Program-made: the position numbers and the translations under genes
Part shown: positions 21,111 to 31,700 of the stretch, in pieces
How the letters are laid out: each line of letters opens with the position of its first letter
Position numbering within the stretch: position 1 is the stretch's first letter
Assembly (NCBI RefSeq): GCF_015706575.1
Contig: NW_024037076.1
Location: forward strand, 19,038,898-19,102,897
Source: Patiria miniata
Lineage: Eukaryota > Echinodermata > Asteroidea > Valvatida > Asterinidae
Reading direction: 5' to 3'
Length of the DNA: 64,000 nt
The notes under the pieces: model-generated
What the model was told of the DNA's origin: nothing
The model's input: only the letters and a program-made list of their open reading frames with translations
The model's database searches: none

Positions 21111-24084
21111 TAATCTTCAGGACACGAGTTACATGTAAGATTTTGTTAATTCAGGAAATATCCTTTAATGCCTCCTATCTCCAAGAATGATTATGTAAAG
21201 CAGAGTACCTAATAAATAAATAAAAAATAGTTTGACGTCAATTTCAGTGATCCTTGTATGGCAAATTACATAGGTCAAATGTAACAGGGACACACAAAAA
21301 TATAACACATTTGGACCTCACATTTATGGATTGAGTTTGACCCATGTACATGTATACATTGTACATGTACATGTAGGGCTCCGTCTATGAGCAAGCCTAC
21401 AATGTAATCAGATCTTTACATACATATATATTAACATCATTTTCAATGTTTTCAAATGTTTTGTTTTTAGTTTTGAGAATGATAACTGCCTTGGTCTCCA
21501 GTGCAGATGACATCAAAATGCTGTACTACATGTGTATGTATGTACCATGTACACTCTACCATGTCTACCTGAAATTGAAACAATCGATTCATTTTCAGCT
21601 GTCCTGTGCATAAAATAAATCATGATCAGATGGTTATGCCTTAAATTAATGCAGTGTAAAGCAAATCTACTGACAAATTAAATCGTGTACAGCTACATTT
21701 GTACATGTAAATCAATCCAATAGGCATTGCAGTACGTGTACATGTACGTGGACTGTACACATGGCACTGGATGTGAACTTTGACATTTGAAAATGGAAAC
21801 CTCAGGGATCAAAACTTGAGCATAAACATGGATGGTAGGTGAGTGTGCATACATGTACAGTGCATACAGATAGGTGGAGGCTGCCTGTCCACTGGCCAGG
21901 CAGTGCTGTCACTGTGTGTACCTCTGAACAAGAGATGTTCACACAGTGCAGGTAGTGAAGACATTGTGTGGACTTTCCCATGTCCACACAAGGTTTCCCC
22001 CTCTCCATAAAACAGTTTTAGAGTTTGGTCATCTGTCGCAAAATGAAGACAAACACTCAAGCAAAAAAATTTATAAACAATTTGGGTTGAAACTTGAAAG
22101 AGTGTTCCAGGTACGGATGAAAATTGAAAAGAGTCAGTTTTTTCTCCAGTTTTTCTTAACCACATGAAAACAAAGGAATGTCCACACTACGGTAGGTATG
22201 TTATGTGCGAGTGTGTACATATATGAAGTGCCTAGACCTGAGTATCTTCATAGTACTCAAAGACTCACTCATACTCACATACACTTTGTGATCAACACAG
22301 AAACAATACACATTCATGTTCTGTCAGTCAGAGCATGGTTTTCTTCAAACTACAATGCATAAATTTACATCATTAATGGATGGATGGGAAATAATAGAGC
22401 ACCATGACAATGAAGCTTTGCCCACAGTTTTACATACAATGTCATGTACTCATTGCACTGTGCAAACATGTTTATTTACAATTAGACTAATATTGGAGTA
22501 AACACTGTACATTATACTTGTTTACATATGTAGTATACCATAACTGAAGTTTACATACTCATAATACATTATTCACTATGACTGAGCATGGTTTACATGG
22601 AGGAGCTTTTATATGTACATTGTATTAAAGTGGGTTAAATGGTTCAATGTTGGCATATTACCCTACATGTACCTATTCAACACAGCAATATTTTTGTAGC
22701 ACAATCTTGAATACCTTCAGATAAGAGATTAAATAAACTAAACCCTGAACTTTAGCTGAACCAGTTCAGCCTGAACAACAACATTGAATGCAACCCCTGC
22801 CATTGGGCACAGCATGCAATGAGGAGCAAGCAATATTATGGACTACATGCGTAAAACAGTAAATTTTAACATTTGGTTAATTCCGGATAAGAGTTCAAAC
22901 TCATGAATTTTCAAAGTATATTTTCTACATGTAAATATTTTTTTCTTGGAAAGTAGACAAACCAAGCTAACAGAAACAGTTTTTGTTTTTCTTCTTCTGC
23001 ACTTGGATTTATTTTTTATCAAGGCTTGAAGTTTCGAGAAACAGAAGTAGCATTTTCCTGATTAAATCATTTTCCTTAGTCCGAGTAACTTCCAAATATT
23101 AAAAAAGGCGATAAGTTGGGTCCAAGTTTTTACTCGGACTACATTTTCCTCTATTTTGTGATGGAAATTATTTGAGTGCCCCTCTGTTACAGTTCTAAGT
23201 TACTTATATGCTTCAAAGATGTTATTTTTGGTTGACTGCTAAGTTATAGGCATATGGAGGAAGGCTAGCTGGAGTTACCTCATCAACTTCAGCTAGGTAT
23301 AGGCCTAGTAAAACATGATAAACGTAAAGCATAAAGTAAACACAAACTGACATAGTGACAAAGTGACAAAGAAAAAGATGAATTGAAAGTGGCAGAACAT
23401 GATTCGCACTCGCAGAACATCACCGGGTCGGCAGGGCGACACGTAATGTCATCGACCACGACGACGGAATGTCCAATATGTTCCAAATATTTTTTGGACA
23501 CTTACCACTTATACCAGAACTCCTCAACGTGGGGGCAAAAAATATTTACTGATCGGCGGCATGCGCTAGGCATGAACTGCTGAAGATCAACGACGCGTCC
23601 GGTTCGGTTTGTCCGGTTTTTCGACGTTCGCGTAGCCTACATGTAACTTTCTACACATTACCAAATTACGTGTAAACATGTGACGCCAATGTGTATCGCG
23701 TTTTAGTACCGGGAAGTTCAAGGATCGTGACTACGTCACTCATGGGTGATTGATAACACTGATCGGCCTCCCCTCTTCTGATAGTCATAGTTGCATCGGT
23801 ATCTCGCTGGTTGGCGCCAGTCGTATTAACAGTGTTTTACTAATCGGCTTACCAGTGATTTTGTGAGACGATTCCATGAGAAGAGAAGGGAGTAATATTT
23901 AGAATATCGGGTCTCCGCAGGGACAGAATCATTTAATTGACCTCTATGCTTCAATGCGTGGACATTGTCAGCCAGTCCATTTATCATAGCGGTCATTGAT
24001 CATTACTGAGAAAACTGTAAATATAAGCACAAATATATTACTACACAATCGAGTACCTTCTTAGTTGAGTTAATCCAATCACGT

Positions 24085-24360
24085 AGAAGATCCGGGTCCA
24101 ACTGATTTGCATAAAAATGGTGGCCGCGTGAGGTCGCTGTTCGCACCAACCTTGTCCCCAGATGTCGAGCAGTACGCGCCCACCACTACCTGCTCTCTCT
24201 ATTGGAAACAACTTTGGAAATAAAGTAAGCACTGGGGACGAGGTTGCTGTTCGCGCTGTATTTTTAATGCACCGCATGCATAGCGCTAGAGAGGATATCG
24301 TTTACCACGCTACGGCCGGGATGAATAACAACTGGCGCCTTGACCAAGGCTATGGTTCAT
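24085..24360 (+). repeat. Left arm of a large inverted repeat (element FB outer arm 1)
   Basis: Contains GGTCCAACTGATTTGCAT, GGTGGCCGCGTGAGGTCGCT and GCGCCTTGACCAAGGC. The same block is inverted at 26534-26728 and repeated directly at 27087-27268. This copy has an extra insert of about 100 bp between two TTCGC sites, itself bounded by CCTTGTCCCCAG and CTGGGGACGAGG. Confidence 0.8.
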
Positions 24361-24437
24361 TCATACTAGTTCAACCAATCTATTACCGAGTCTACTACAA
24401 CATTTAAGTATATTGCACAAAAAGAGCCTTTATTCAA

Positions 24438-24510
24438 GCCCGGTTAGCTCAGTCGGTAGAGCATGGGACTCTTAATCCCAGGGTCGTGGGTTCGAGCCCC
24501 ACATCGGGCG
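24438..24510 (+). tRNA. tRNA-Lys (anticodon CTT)
   Basis: 73-nt cloverleaf: acceptor GCCCGGT pairs with ATCGGGC, discriminator G; D arm GCTCAGTCGGTAGAGC; anticodon stem TGGGA/TCCCA around loop CTCTTAA with anticodon CTT at 24471-24473; T arm GTGGGTTCGAGCCCCAC. A and B boxes are intact and a T run (pol III stop) starts about 8 bases downstream. CCA is not encoded. Looks functional, unlike the tRNA-like repeats elsewhere in the window. It lies between inverted arms at 24085-24360 and 26534-26728. Confidence 0.97.
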
Positions 24511-24660
24511 CACTTCCTTTTTTTTTTTCCTCTCTGAATTTTTAATAACCAAACTTTGTTCCTTGTATCAGATACCGACTCTCAATCTCTGCATTTATTT
24601 TTCTGCATTACTTTTCCACAAATTGGATTTTACTGATTAATACCCTTTTCAAGTTAAAAC

Positions 24661-26520
24661 CTAGATTTTGGGTCAACTCGTACCCGAGTTAACTCGTCCC
24701 GAGTCAACTCGTACCCGGGTCAACTCGCACCCAGGTCAACTCGTACTCCCCTCCTTTTTTAGTTTGGAAGTACGGATGGATGGTTAACAAAACTTCCGAT
24801 TTTACCCTCAAAAACGGCGACTGAGAAATAGTAGTTACGCCGCCAGAAATACAAATAAAGTTCAAGGATTAGTTGAAGGCGGTGGTATCAAATGTTGATC
24901 ACAATCTGGATGAAAAGGGAAAATGTACCGTTCATCGGCAAGGGCTTCATCGCGAACGGACGGGTACCGCGCGGAGAACATTTTCAAAACGGCATCAGTG
25001 TGGTACTCGCGAGTCGACGGAGCCCTCGCTGATAAACGGTAAATTTCACTTTTCATCCAGATCATCAGATGTGTTATTTTAAAATTTGTGTAGTATTTTC
25101 TCTTAGTAATGATGTTTTTTCTTTCTTTTTTCAGAGACCCTGGATCACTGAGATTGCGGAGTGACTGTGCGAACTGCTACGTCTTGTTTTTGTTCGGTCG
25201 AACGTGTTTTAAGGGCATAGTTTTCTTTTTACGAATTTAGTATTTAAGACCTTTTTTTTTTTTAAAGAAAGCTGCTATTAAAAAATGAATTTTGTAATGT
25301 AAAAGTAATATTTTTCAACGTTCACTCACTCCATTTTTGGCATCATTTATTGAATAAAAACTGCACATGGCACAAATCTCTGTGGGAAGATTGGGGGCCC
25401 TGAAAGTACAAATATGAAGAGAAAATATATTACAGGAAACTTAAAAGAGTCACACGGACATCATTATTTAATTTATAATGATTCTTTAATATGTTGGTCA
25501 TTTTTTGTACAATTAGTTCAGTAAATGTCGTAAAAAAATCTTGTGCAGCTTAAATAAAGTTTCTGCGATAAGTTCAACTAGAATATTATTTTGGTAACAG
25601 AAATGTAGGATTTTTAATTATTTGTTAACATTTGAGGCATCAAGGAAGTAAACACGATAAAGGAAAATGGTGGCTCGTTTCATTCAGAGATGCTCTTTCT
25701 ATAAGTTTTAGAGGACCAATTTGTTAGTTGATCCTTGGGTGTGAAAGATTGTTTGACATTAGCAAATTGTAATTCAAGTGCAAGAGAAAGTTTTATTATC
25801 TTAAACAAAACTGAGCTAATCGGGTTTCGTCCTCGAAACTTGACATCCGATTCGATTCATCATGAACTGTGTGACAGACCATCCGATCGATCGGTTTGAG
25901 CAGCAGAAAATGGTTCATCGGAAAACCACAGGATCATCTGTAATTTAAAAATAAAATAAATTGATAAAAGCATGCATACTTTGGCAAATGAGTGCGCGCA
26001 CAGGCTCGGCAAAAACGATGTCACCGTGCACGGTACGACCACGTTGGCCGATGAGTGCGCGCACAGGCCCGGCAAAAACGATGTCACCGTGCACGGTACG
26101 ACCACGTTGGCCGATGAGTGCGCCCACAGGCCCGGCAAAAACGATGTCACCGTGCACGGACGACCACGTGGACCGGCGAGTGCGCGCACGGGCCCGGCAA
26201 AAACGATGTCACTGTGCACGGTACGACCACGTTGACGAGCGAGTGCGCGCACAGGCTCGGCACAAACGATGTCACCGTGCACGGACAACCGGCCATATCC
26301 CTCCGATCTTCCGTTCGTTTCACTGATTTTCTTTTCGAAAATAGGCAACTATTTTGAGCTGCGGGTACGACTTGACTCGGGTACGAGTTGACTGGGGTAC
26401 GACTTGACTCGGGTACGACCTAACTCGGGTACGACTTGACTTGGGTGTCAATTTTGGGGTACGAGTTGACTCGGGTACGAGTTAACTCGGGTACGAGTTG
26501 ACCCATTTCGAAAACCTAGA
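24661..26520. mobile_element. Foldback element with tandem-repeat arms
   Basis: About 1.86 kb. The left arm (24669-24752) is tandem copies of a 16-bp unit of the type GTACCCGAGTCAACTC; the right arm (26364-26512) is the same unit inverted, GAGTTGACTCGGGTAC. Outer ends share CTAG...GGGTCAACTCG and its complement. The core holds the 63-bp minisatellite. Tandem-repeat inverted arms resemble the architecture of Drosophila FB elements; homology is not claimed. Confidence 0.8.
25986..26290. repeat. 63-bp minisatellite, five units
   Basis: The landmark AAAACGATGTCAC recurs with 63, 63, 62 and 63 bp spacing. Each unit carries GTGCGCGCAC-type and CCGTGCACGG palindromes and is GC-rich against AT-rich flanks. 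Because 63 is a multiple of three, several frames on both strands stay open (for example 25860-26348 on minus); I see no family match. Confidence 0.9.
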
Positions 26521-26533
26521 CTAGCAAGGGATG

Positions 26534-26728
26534 ATTTAGCCTTGGTCAAGGCGCTAGTTGTTATTCATCCGGCCGTAGCGCGGTAAACGATATCTTCGCT
26601 AGCGCTATGCATGCAGTCATATGTCTATGCATACAGTGCATTAAAAATACAGCGCGAACAGCGACCTCACGCGGCCACTATTTTTATGCAAATCAGTTGG
26701 ACACAATCTAGCACCTTGGTTCAATCGT
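26534..26728 (-). repeat. Right arm of the large inverted repeat
   Basis: Reverse complement of the block at 24085-24360, from GCCTTGGTCAAGGCGCTAG through GGTCGCTG to GTCCAACTGATTTGCAT on the complementary strand. Confidence 0.8.
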
Positions 26729-27086
26729 CCATGTGAGGTTTTGGGGTGGTGCTCATTATGTTAATAGCCTTAGCTGACCTTAAATCTCGTTTTCTTATTG
26801 GTCGATCGTTGCGTGGAAACTTGCATAGTGAAACGTGCACCGTACATAATCCATACACGTACACGTTGTGTGTCTCTGCACATGGCACCAATGCACAAAA
26901 ACTGTGGTTCCTGTCGCGTCCGCAAAAGGCGAATAGCTGCAAATAATTTGATGACGTCCGGATTTACCAAGGTGTGATTGAACACTCCACATATTAGCCC
27001 CGCCTACTCTTATCTATATTCGCATACGAGGTCGTGCGCTAGAAATCCAGCGCAAAATAAAGAAAAACATAAGCTTTTTGCGACGA

Positions 27087-27268
27087 TTGAACCAAGGCGC
27101 TAGATTGGGTCCAACTGATTTGCATAGAAATGGTGGCCGCGTGAGGTCGCTGTTCGCACTGTATTTTTAATGCACCGCAGGCATAGCGCTAGCGAAGATA
27201 TATCGTTTACCGCGCTACGGCCGGGATGTGATCGATGAATAACAACTAGCGCCTTGACCAAGGCTAGG
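27087..27268 (+). repeat. Third copy of the arm block
   Basis: Direct repeat of the block at 24085, without its internal insert, ending GCGCCTTGACCAAGGCTAG. With 26534-26728 it forms a second inverted pair around about 360 bp. Confidence 0.8.
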
Positions 27269-27724
27269 GATGATTACCCACGGAAACACCTTAGGCCCCT
27301 CCAAACAAACACTTGAAACTGTGTTAAATTGAACACATTCGAAGATAACATTGTTTCCTCCGTCTCAGTTAAAAGTGGATTTATTACCTCTATTTGTTTT
27401 AGTAATCACCATGAATCCTTTCAAGCTTAAGACTCTTTCCACACAAAAGAACACAGATGTATGTGACACAATGCTTAAAAATTACAACACTGATCACAAA
27501 CTTCATATGAATTTCAAAACATAACATTTACTAAAATTGTCAAATGCCATTATTAAACACGATACTTAACATGTTAAAACAAAATCTAATAACTAACGTT
27601 TTCTTAAATTTGTTGTGCAATGCTCTTGCATTACTGGAATTTCTTTTGAGAATGTAAGCATTCTTTTTTAGAGGTCTTCAAAGCATTTGTTACGATACAT
27701 TCAAACTTAAAAAAATTATCACGG

Positions 27725-27955
27725 ACACACTATATTTTTAAGTGTCTTGTATTAGCGAAATCTTCCAGCAAACCTGAGAGTTTGTTTGCATTATAATAGC
27801 CTTGTCCAAGGCGGTCTCGGTATTGTCAGGGGAGAGCACACCATATCGTTCAATCTTACACAACCAAGCGTGCCCGTGTCTGGCAATGTGATTGAACACC
27901 ACGATGCTGTCCGTACATCGTCTGCCAGGCTGACAGACCATGTGTTGGAAGGTTT
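27725..27955 (-). other. Unassigned open segment with an acceptor-like start
   Basis: On the minus strand a T-rich tract and CTTCAG (about 27970-27990) precede a frame of about 75 codons free of stops, including CQPGRRCTDSIVVFNHIARH and KIERYGVLSPDN. I do not recognise it. The opposite strand is also open there, and no partner exon was found, so it may be chance. Confidence 0.25.
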
Positions 27956-28034
27956 TTATTTTACTGAAGAGATATTAAAAAAAAAAAAAAAAATTCACAA
28001 AGTTGGGAAACAAGCCTGCCAGTACTGTTCAGCT

Positions 28035-28567
28035 TTAAAGGGAATGTACATCATTGGTTTTTGCTGTAATTTTCAGAAATGGACTATTTGAGGGATTGGT
28101 ATAATATAGATCAAATATTGTTACATAACATGTTGGAAGTTTTTGTTCGAAAATGCTGGAAAAAGCAAGAAAAACAAAAATGTTCAAGTAGTCTGGTTCC
28201 CTGACTCCACTAAAGATAAAATGGATCAATTTATAGATGCCGGAAAATTGTAAGGTAAGGGAACCAGTTTAGCTGGCCTGCACCTGTTCATGAACATGTA
28301 ACCAATAGCAAACAAAATTGGACTGAAAAAAATTGGTAAATTTGGAGCAGTAGTTGAAAAATAGTCAGGTTTTTTCCAATGGTGGTCGGCTGACCACCGT
28401 TGGAAATGTGTACAAAAATATCATTTTCTTGAAAATGACTTCACACCGGGTGCCATAATTTTACAGGATGCTTTAGACTGTCATTTACCAACATCCTAAT
28501 GAGGTATTTCGTAAAAACTTGGTAGTTTTATTTTTCGATGTTTGCAAATGTTGTATATTCCCTTTAA
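28035..28567 (+). mobile_element. MITE family C, copy 1
   Basis: 533 bp ending in TTTAAAGGGAATGTACAT and its near-complement GTTGTATATTCCCTTTAA. The twin at 58148-58670 is in the same orientation. It lies about 80 bp 3' of the LSM7 stop codon, so the LSM7 3' UTR may run into it. Confidence 0.85.
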
Positions 28568-28649
28568 CCCAAGAAAGGACATCCCCGTTCGCAGAGTATT
28601 TACACATTATTTACAAAATCTCCACCGGTAACCGACATTTTACAATGTG

Positions 28650-28789
28650 TCAGCCTTCCTGTTGTACAAAAGGGTTGGCTATCTGTTCCATGCCGTCCGC
28701 AGGGCAGATGAGAACCACTGACGTCCCCCTGCAGACTACCAGGCCAAGGTCCCGAGTGTCTTCTGTGATTTTGTAGGGATCATCAGGGT
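28650..28789 (-). CDS. LSM7: LSM7 coding exon 4 (residues 56-101, stop)
   Basis: Encodes DPDDPYKITEDTRDLGLVV and CRGTSVVLICP (Sm2), ending NPFVQQEG then TGA at 28650-28652. Confidence 0.97.
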
Positions 28790-31700
28790 CTGTTACAGAG
28801 AAAATAAATAATATGTTTTAGGTTTTAGGCATAGGATGCATACCAAGATGGCGGACAACGGTTAAGTGAATAAGCGACTTTGACCCCAAGATTTTTTGTG
28901 ATTTTTTTTTGTGTACATAGGTTTTAACATATCACACAATTTGTACTTCACATTCATCACAAAAAGTCTTCAAATAGTGAAAAAAGGAGCGCTTTCTTCT
29001 TACTGCTTTGGTAGCGGGTCGCCATGTTTATTTACGTTTCTTTCGTTTGGAATGCAGTCTTTCAAAAGGCAGTATGAGACCTGCTATTATCCTATTTGAG
29101 ATATGGCGGACACAATAAGACGCCGCTATCTGGTTTGGGTAAATACAAAAGAGTTTACCCAAATCAACAGCGCCTTCCTATCCGGTTCGTTAGTAAAAAC
29201 GTCATTCACGCGCACCCACCATTGATTACTAGCGCCCATTGGCTACAACCGCTCGAGCTGCGTTAACTTCCGGTTCCAATCGTGCAGAAAGTGCTGGAGG
29301 TGACGTCACACTAACGAACCGGATTGTGTCTGCCATGTCTCAAATAGGCTACGACCAATGCTCCCCATGTCACAGCAGAATTGCACTATTGAACACCCCT
29401 GATGTTTATTTCTATGAATTTGACTGAAATATAATAACAAAGTTCTGCTAAAAAGAAAAATTCAATTCTTGACAAACATCTTTACCTCGCTGAAACTCAG
29501 ATGTTCCGTCCAACACAAGATTCAGAAGTGGATCAAATCCTTTGAGAATTCCAGTCACTGAAAGAGGAACAAATTATTAGGCGATTAAAAAATTACCCTC
29601 ATTTACTACAGTATGAAGACACTGAATAGGGCTGTCCATATAGTAAGTGCGCACAAAAGGGGGGGGAGGGGTTAACATTGCGTACACCATGCATACGGGG
29701 GGGGGGGGGGGGTCCAAGCCAATGTGTACGTATGCAGATTGATAATTTGCTTCCAACAAATTGTCATGAAATCAATGTACTTTCTCATATTTAATACATT
29801 TAAACACTGTACCCTTAACTCCCACCATTTAGATTGATCTTCCCAGTGCCGCTGTCAGCCAATGCCTTTAAACTCACTCAGTGACAGCAATTTTCTGAGG
29901 AGGCACTGGGCTTGCAACAGTCACGCTCAGGTAGCTCAGGAGTCAATAATCGTTCAATATCTTATTAACCCTAACCCCTAGGCCCTTTTTGCCAGGAACC
30001 ATCCTCAATCAAGTTTTGCACACTATGTTCAAATGAAGGATACCCACTGCCTCAATCCTTCAAAATCCTCCTACAGTCCCGCCTCTCAAAATGCATTCAG
30101 CGTCAATCCTCCAAAATCCTCCTCTTCTTCAAACACCATTCATGTCAATCCTCCAAACTCAACCAATACTGACTTTCCATGTGCCCTCAATCCTCCACAA
30201 TTCTCCAAATTTGTGTGTGCATTCAGTATCAATCCTCCAAAATCCACCAAAACTGCCCAGAGGACTTCAAGAGGATTGAGGAGGGTCAGGGTTCAGACAA
30301 ACAGCAGAGCTTACCTTCTCTTCCGCCCTGGAATTTGACCCTGGTGGGCTTGTCAATGTACTTGGATAAATCCAAAATACTCTCCTTCTTTTTCTTCTCT
30401 TGCTGTTACAAAAATAACAAGAAAAGTAGTGTTAAAAAACACAAATGCCCCGCAACCATGCCTATTTCTATGACATAACACCACTCTATTAACATCGACT
30501 TACCTGGGTCACATGGAACGTTCATTGACATCGTTATTGTTTTCTTTAGGTTATATATGTAATGTATTGATGTCTATGATCCCATAATTAATTTTTGTTT
30601 TTTGCTTTTCTGTTGGGAAGTCATTGTATGTGATTTAAGCAAACTGACTGGATATTTTCAGTCTTAAGCAAGACATTTCTCAAAGGCAAATTCTTTGAGC
30701 ATAATCCTTTGAGCATTTACATGGCCTACATGGAAATAAGAAATTTTAAATAATTAAAAGAAAATATGGTTATTTGAATAAGCTTGCGTTATCATCATGA
30801 CATCATTTCTTTGGTTTTTAATAATGAGAACAGTTGGCCTATGGGGTCCGAAAGTGACTCAAAATCCTAAGAACAACCTTCGGAGCTACATATATACATG
30901 TTCAAAAAACTCTGCATGTAGATCGGGGGATTCACCTACGACTGTCCCCCGATCTACATGTTGAGTTTGTTTTTTGTACACAGGTTACGGTCGTGTCCCG
31001 GCCCCTGCTTCACGTACGTGTTTGTATGTACATAGTGTACGTCCATACTACCATAGACAATGCGTTAGTAGATCACAGAGATAACGTTAATGAATGGTCG
31101 CTGTATGATGTCTGTGCTATAGTGGTTGAATTTCATGGATTTGCAACCCAAAAAATAATCATGAGTATCATTGAAGCCCCATTACTTCGTATTATTTTGA
31201 CATGTGGAGATGCAAGTAGGTGCTTTCAAAGGTATTTTTGTCAAGTATTTTGCATGATTTTTGTGGTGAACTTTGAAATTATAACATTGACAATACTTCC
31301 TTGGTGGGACGCTAGTACGACAGACCAACATCCCAAATATCAAAAAAGGAGTTCTAGCGCCCCAGTTAGTGGGACTAACCCTGCATGTGAATTGTGATAT
31401 TCCATTTCAAACTATTTCAAAAAAGGCGGTCACAAAAAATTAGGTCACTTTGGGCATGAAAATAGCGCCACCAATGTCCGTGGCGGTGGTTCAAGATATT
31501 TACAGCTGGTGCCGTGCGATTCGGCGCGCCTTGCACGTTCACGGTACACCACACGGTGATCTCCATGTTTATTTTCGTGTTGCGTTTTGTCATTGTCATC
31601 GTCATTTTTACCCCAAAATTTCTCTCAAAAATTCAAAACCCTGCCCTTGGCTTTATCTATGTCTATGACATAGGCCTATCTGCATATGTCGCCAACAACT

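Larger units (their letters stand above)
20020..28649. other. Intergenic region between CPT1 and LSM7
   Basis: Contains the CPT1 acceptor side and presumably its undetected 5' non-coding exon and promoter, the TGACGTCA-rich repeat (20505-21110), a CATGTACATGTA-rich stretch (about 21340-22600), the tRNA-Lys gene, the foldback complex (24085-27268), an unassigned candidate exon (27725-27955) and MITE family C (28035-28567). No gene was identified in 21110-24080 beyond scattered short open frames. Confidence 0.6.

Noticed and set aside
23370..23500. tRNA- or small-RNA-like GC-rich island
   Set aside because: No cloverleaf or box elements could be paired convincingly on either strand.
25860..26348. 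162-codon minus-strand frame as a repeat-protein gene
   Set aside because: Entirely explained by the 63-bp minisatellite whose period keeps frames open; both strands are open and there is no sign of a promoter or homologue.
30993..31397. 134-codon plus-strand frame
   Set aside because: Within LSM7 intron 1, no recognisable domain, ordinary length for chance frames in this composition.
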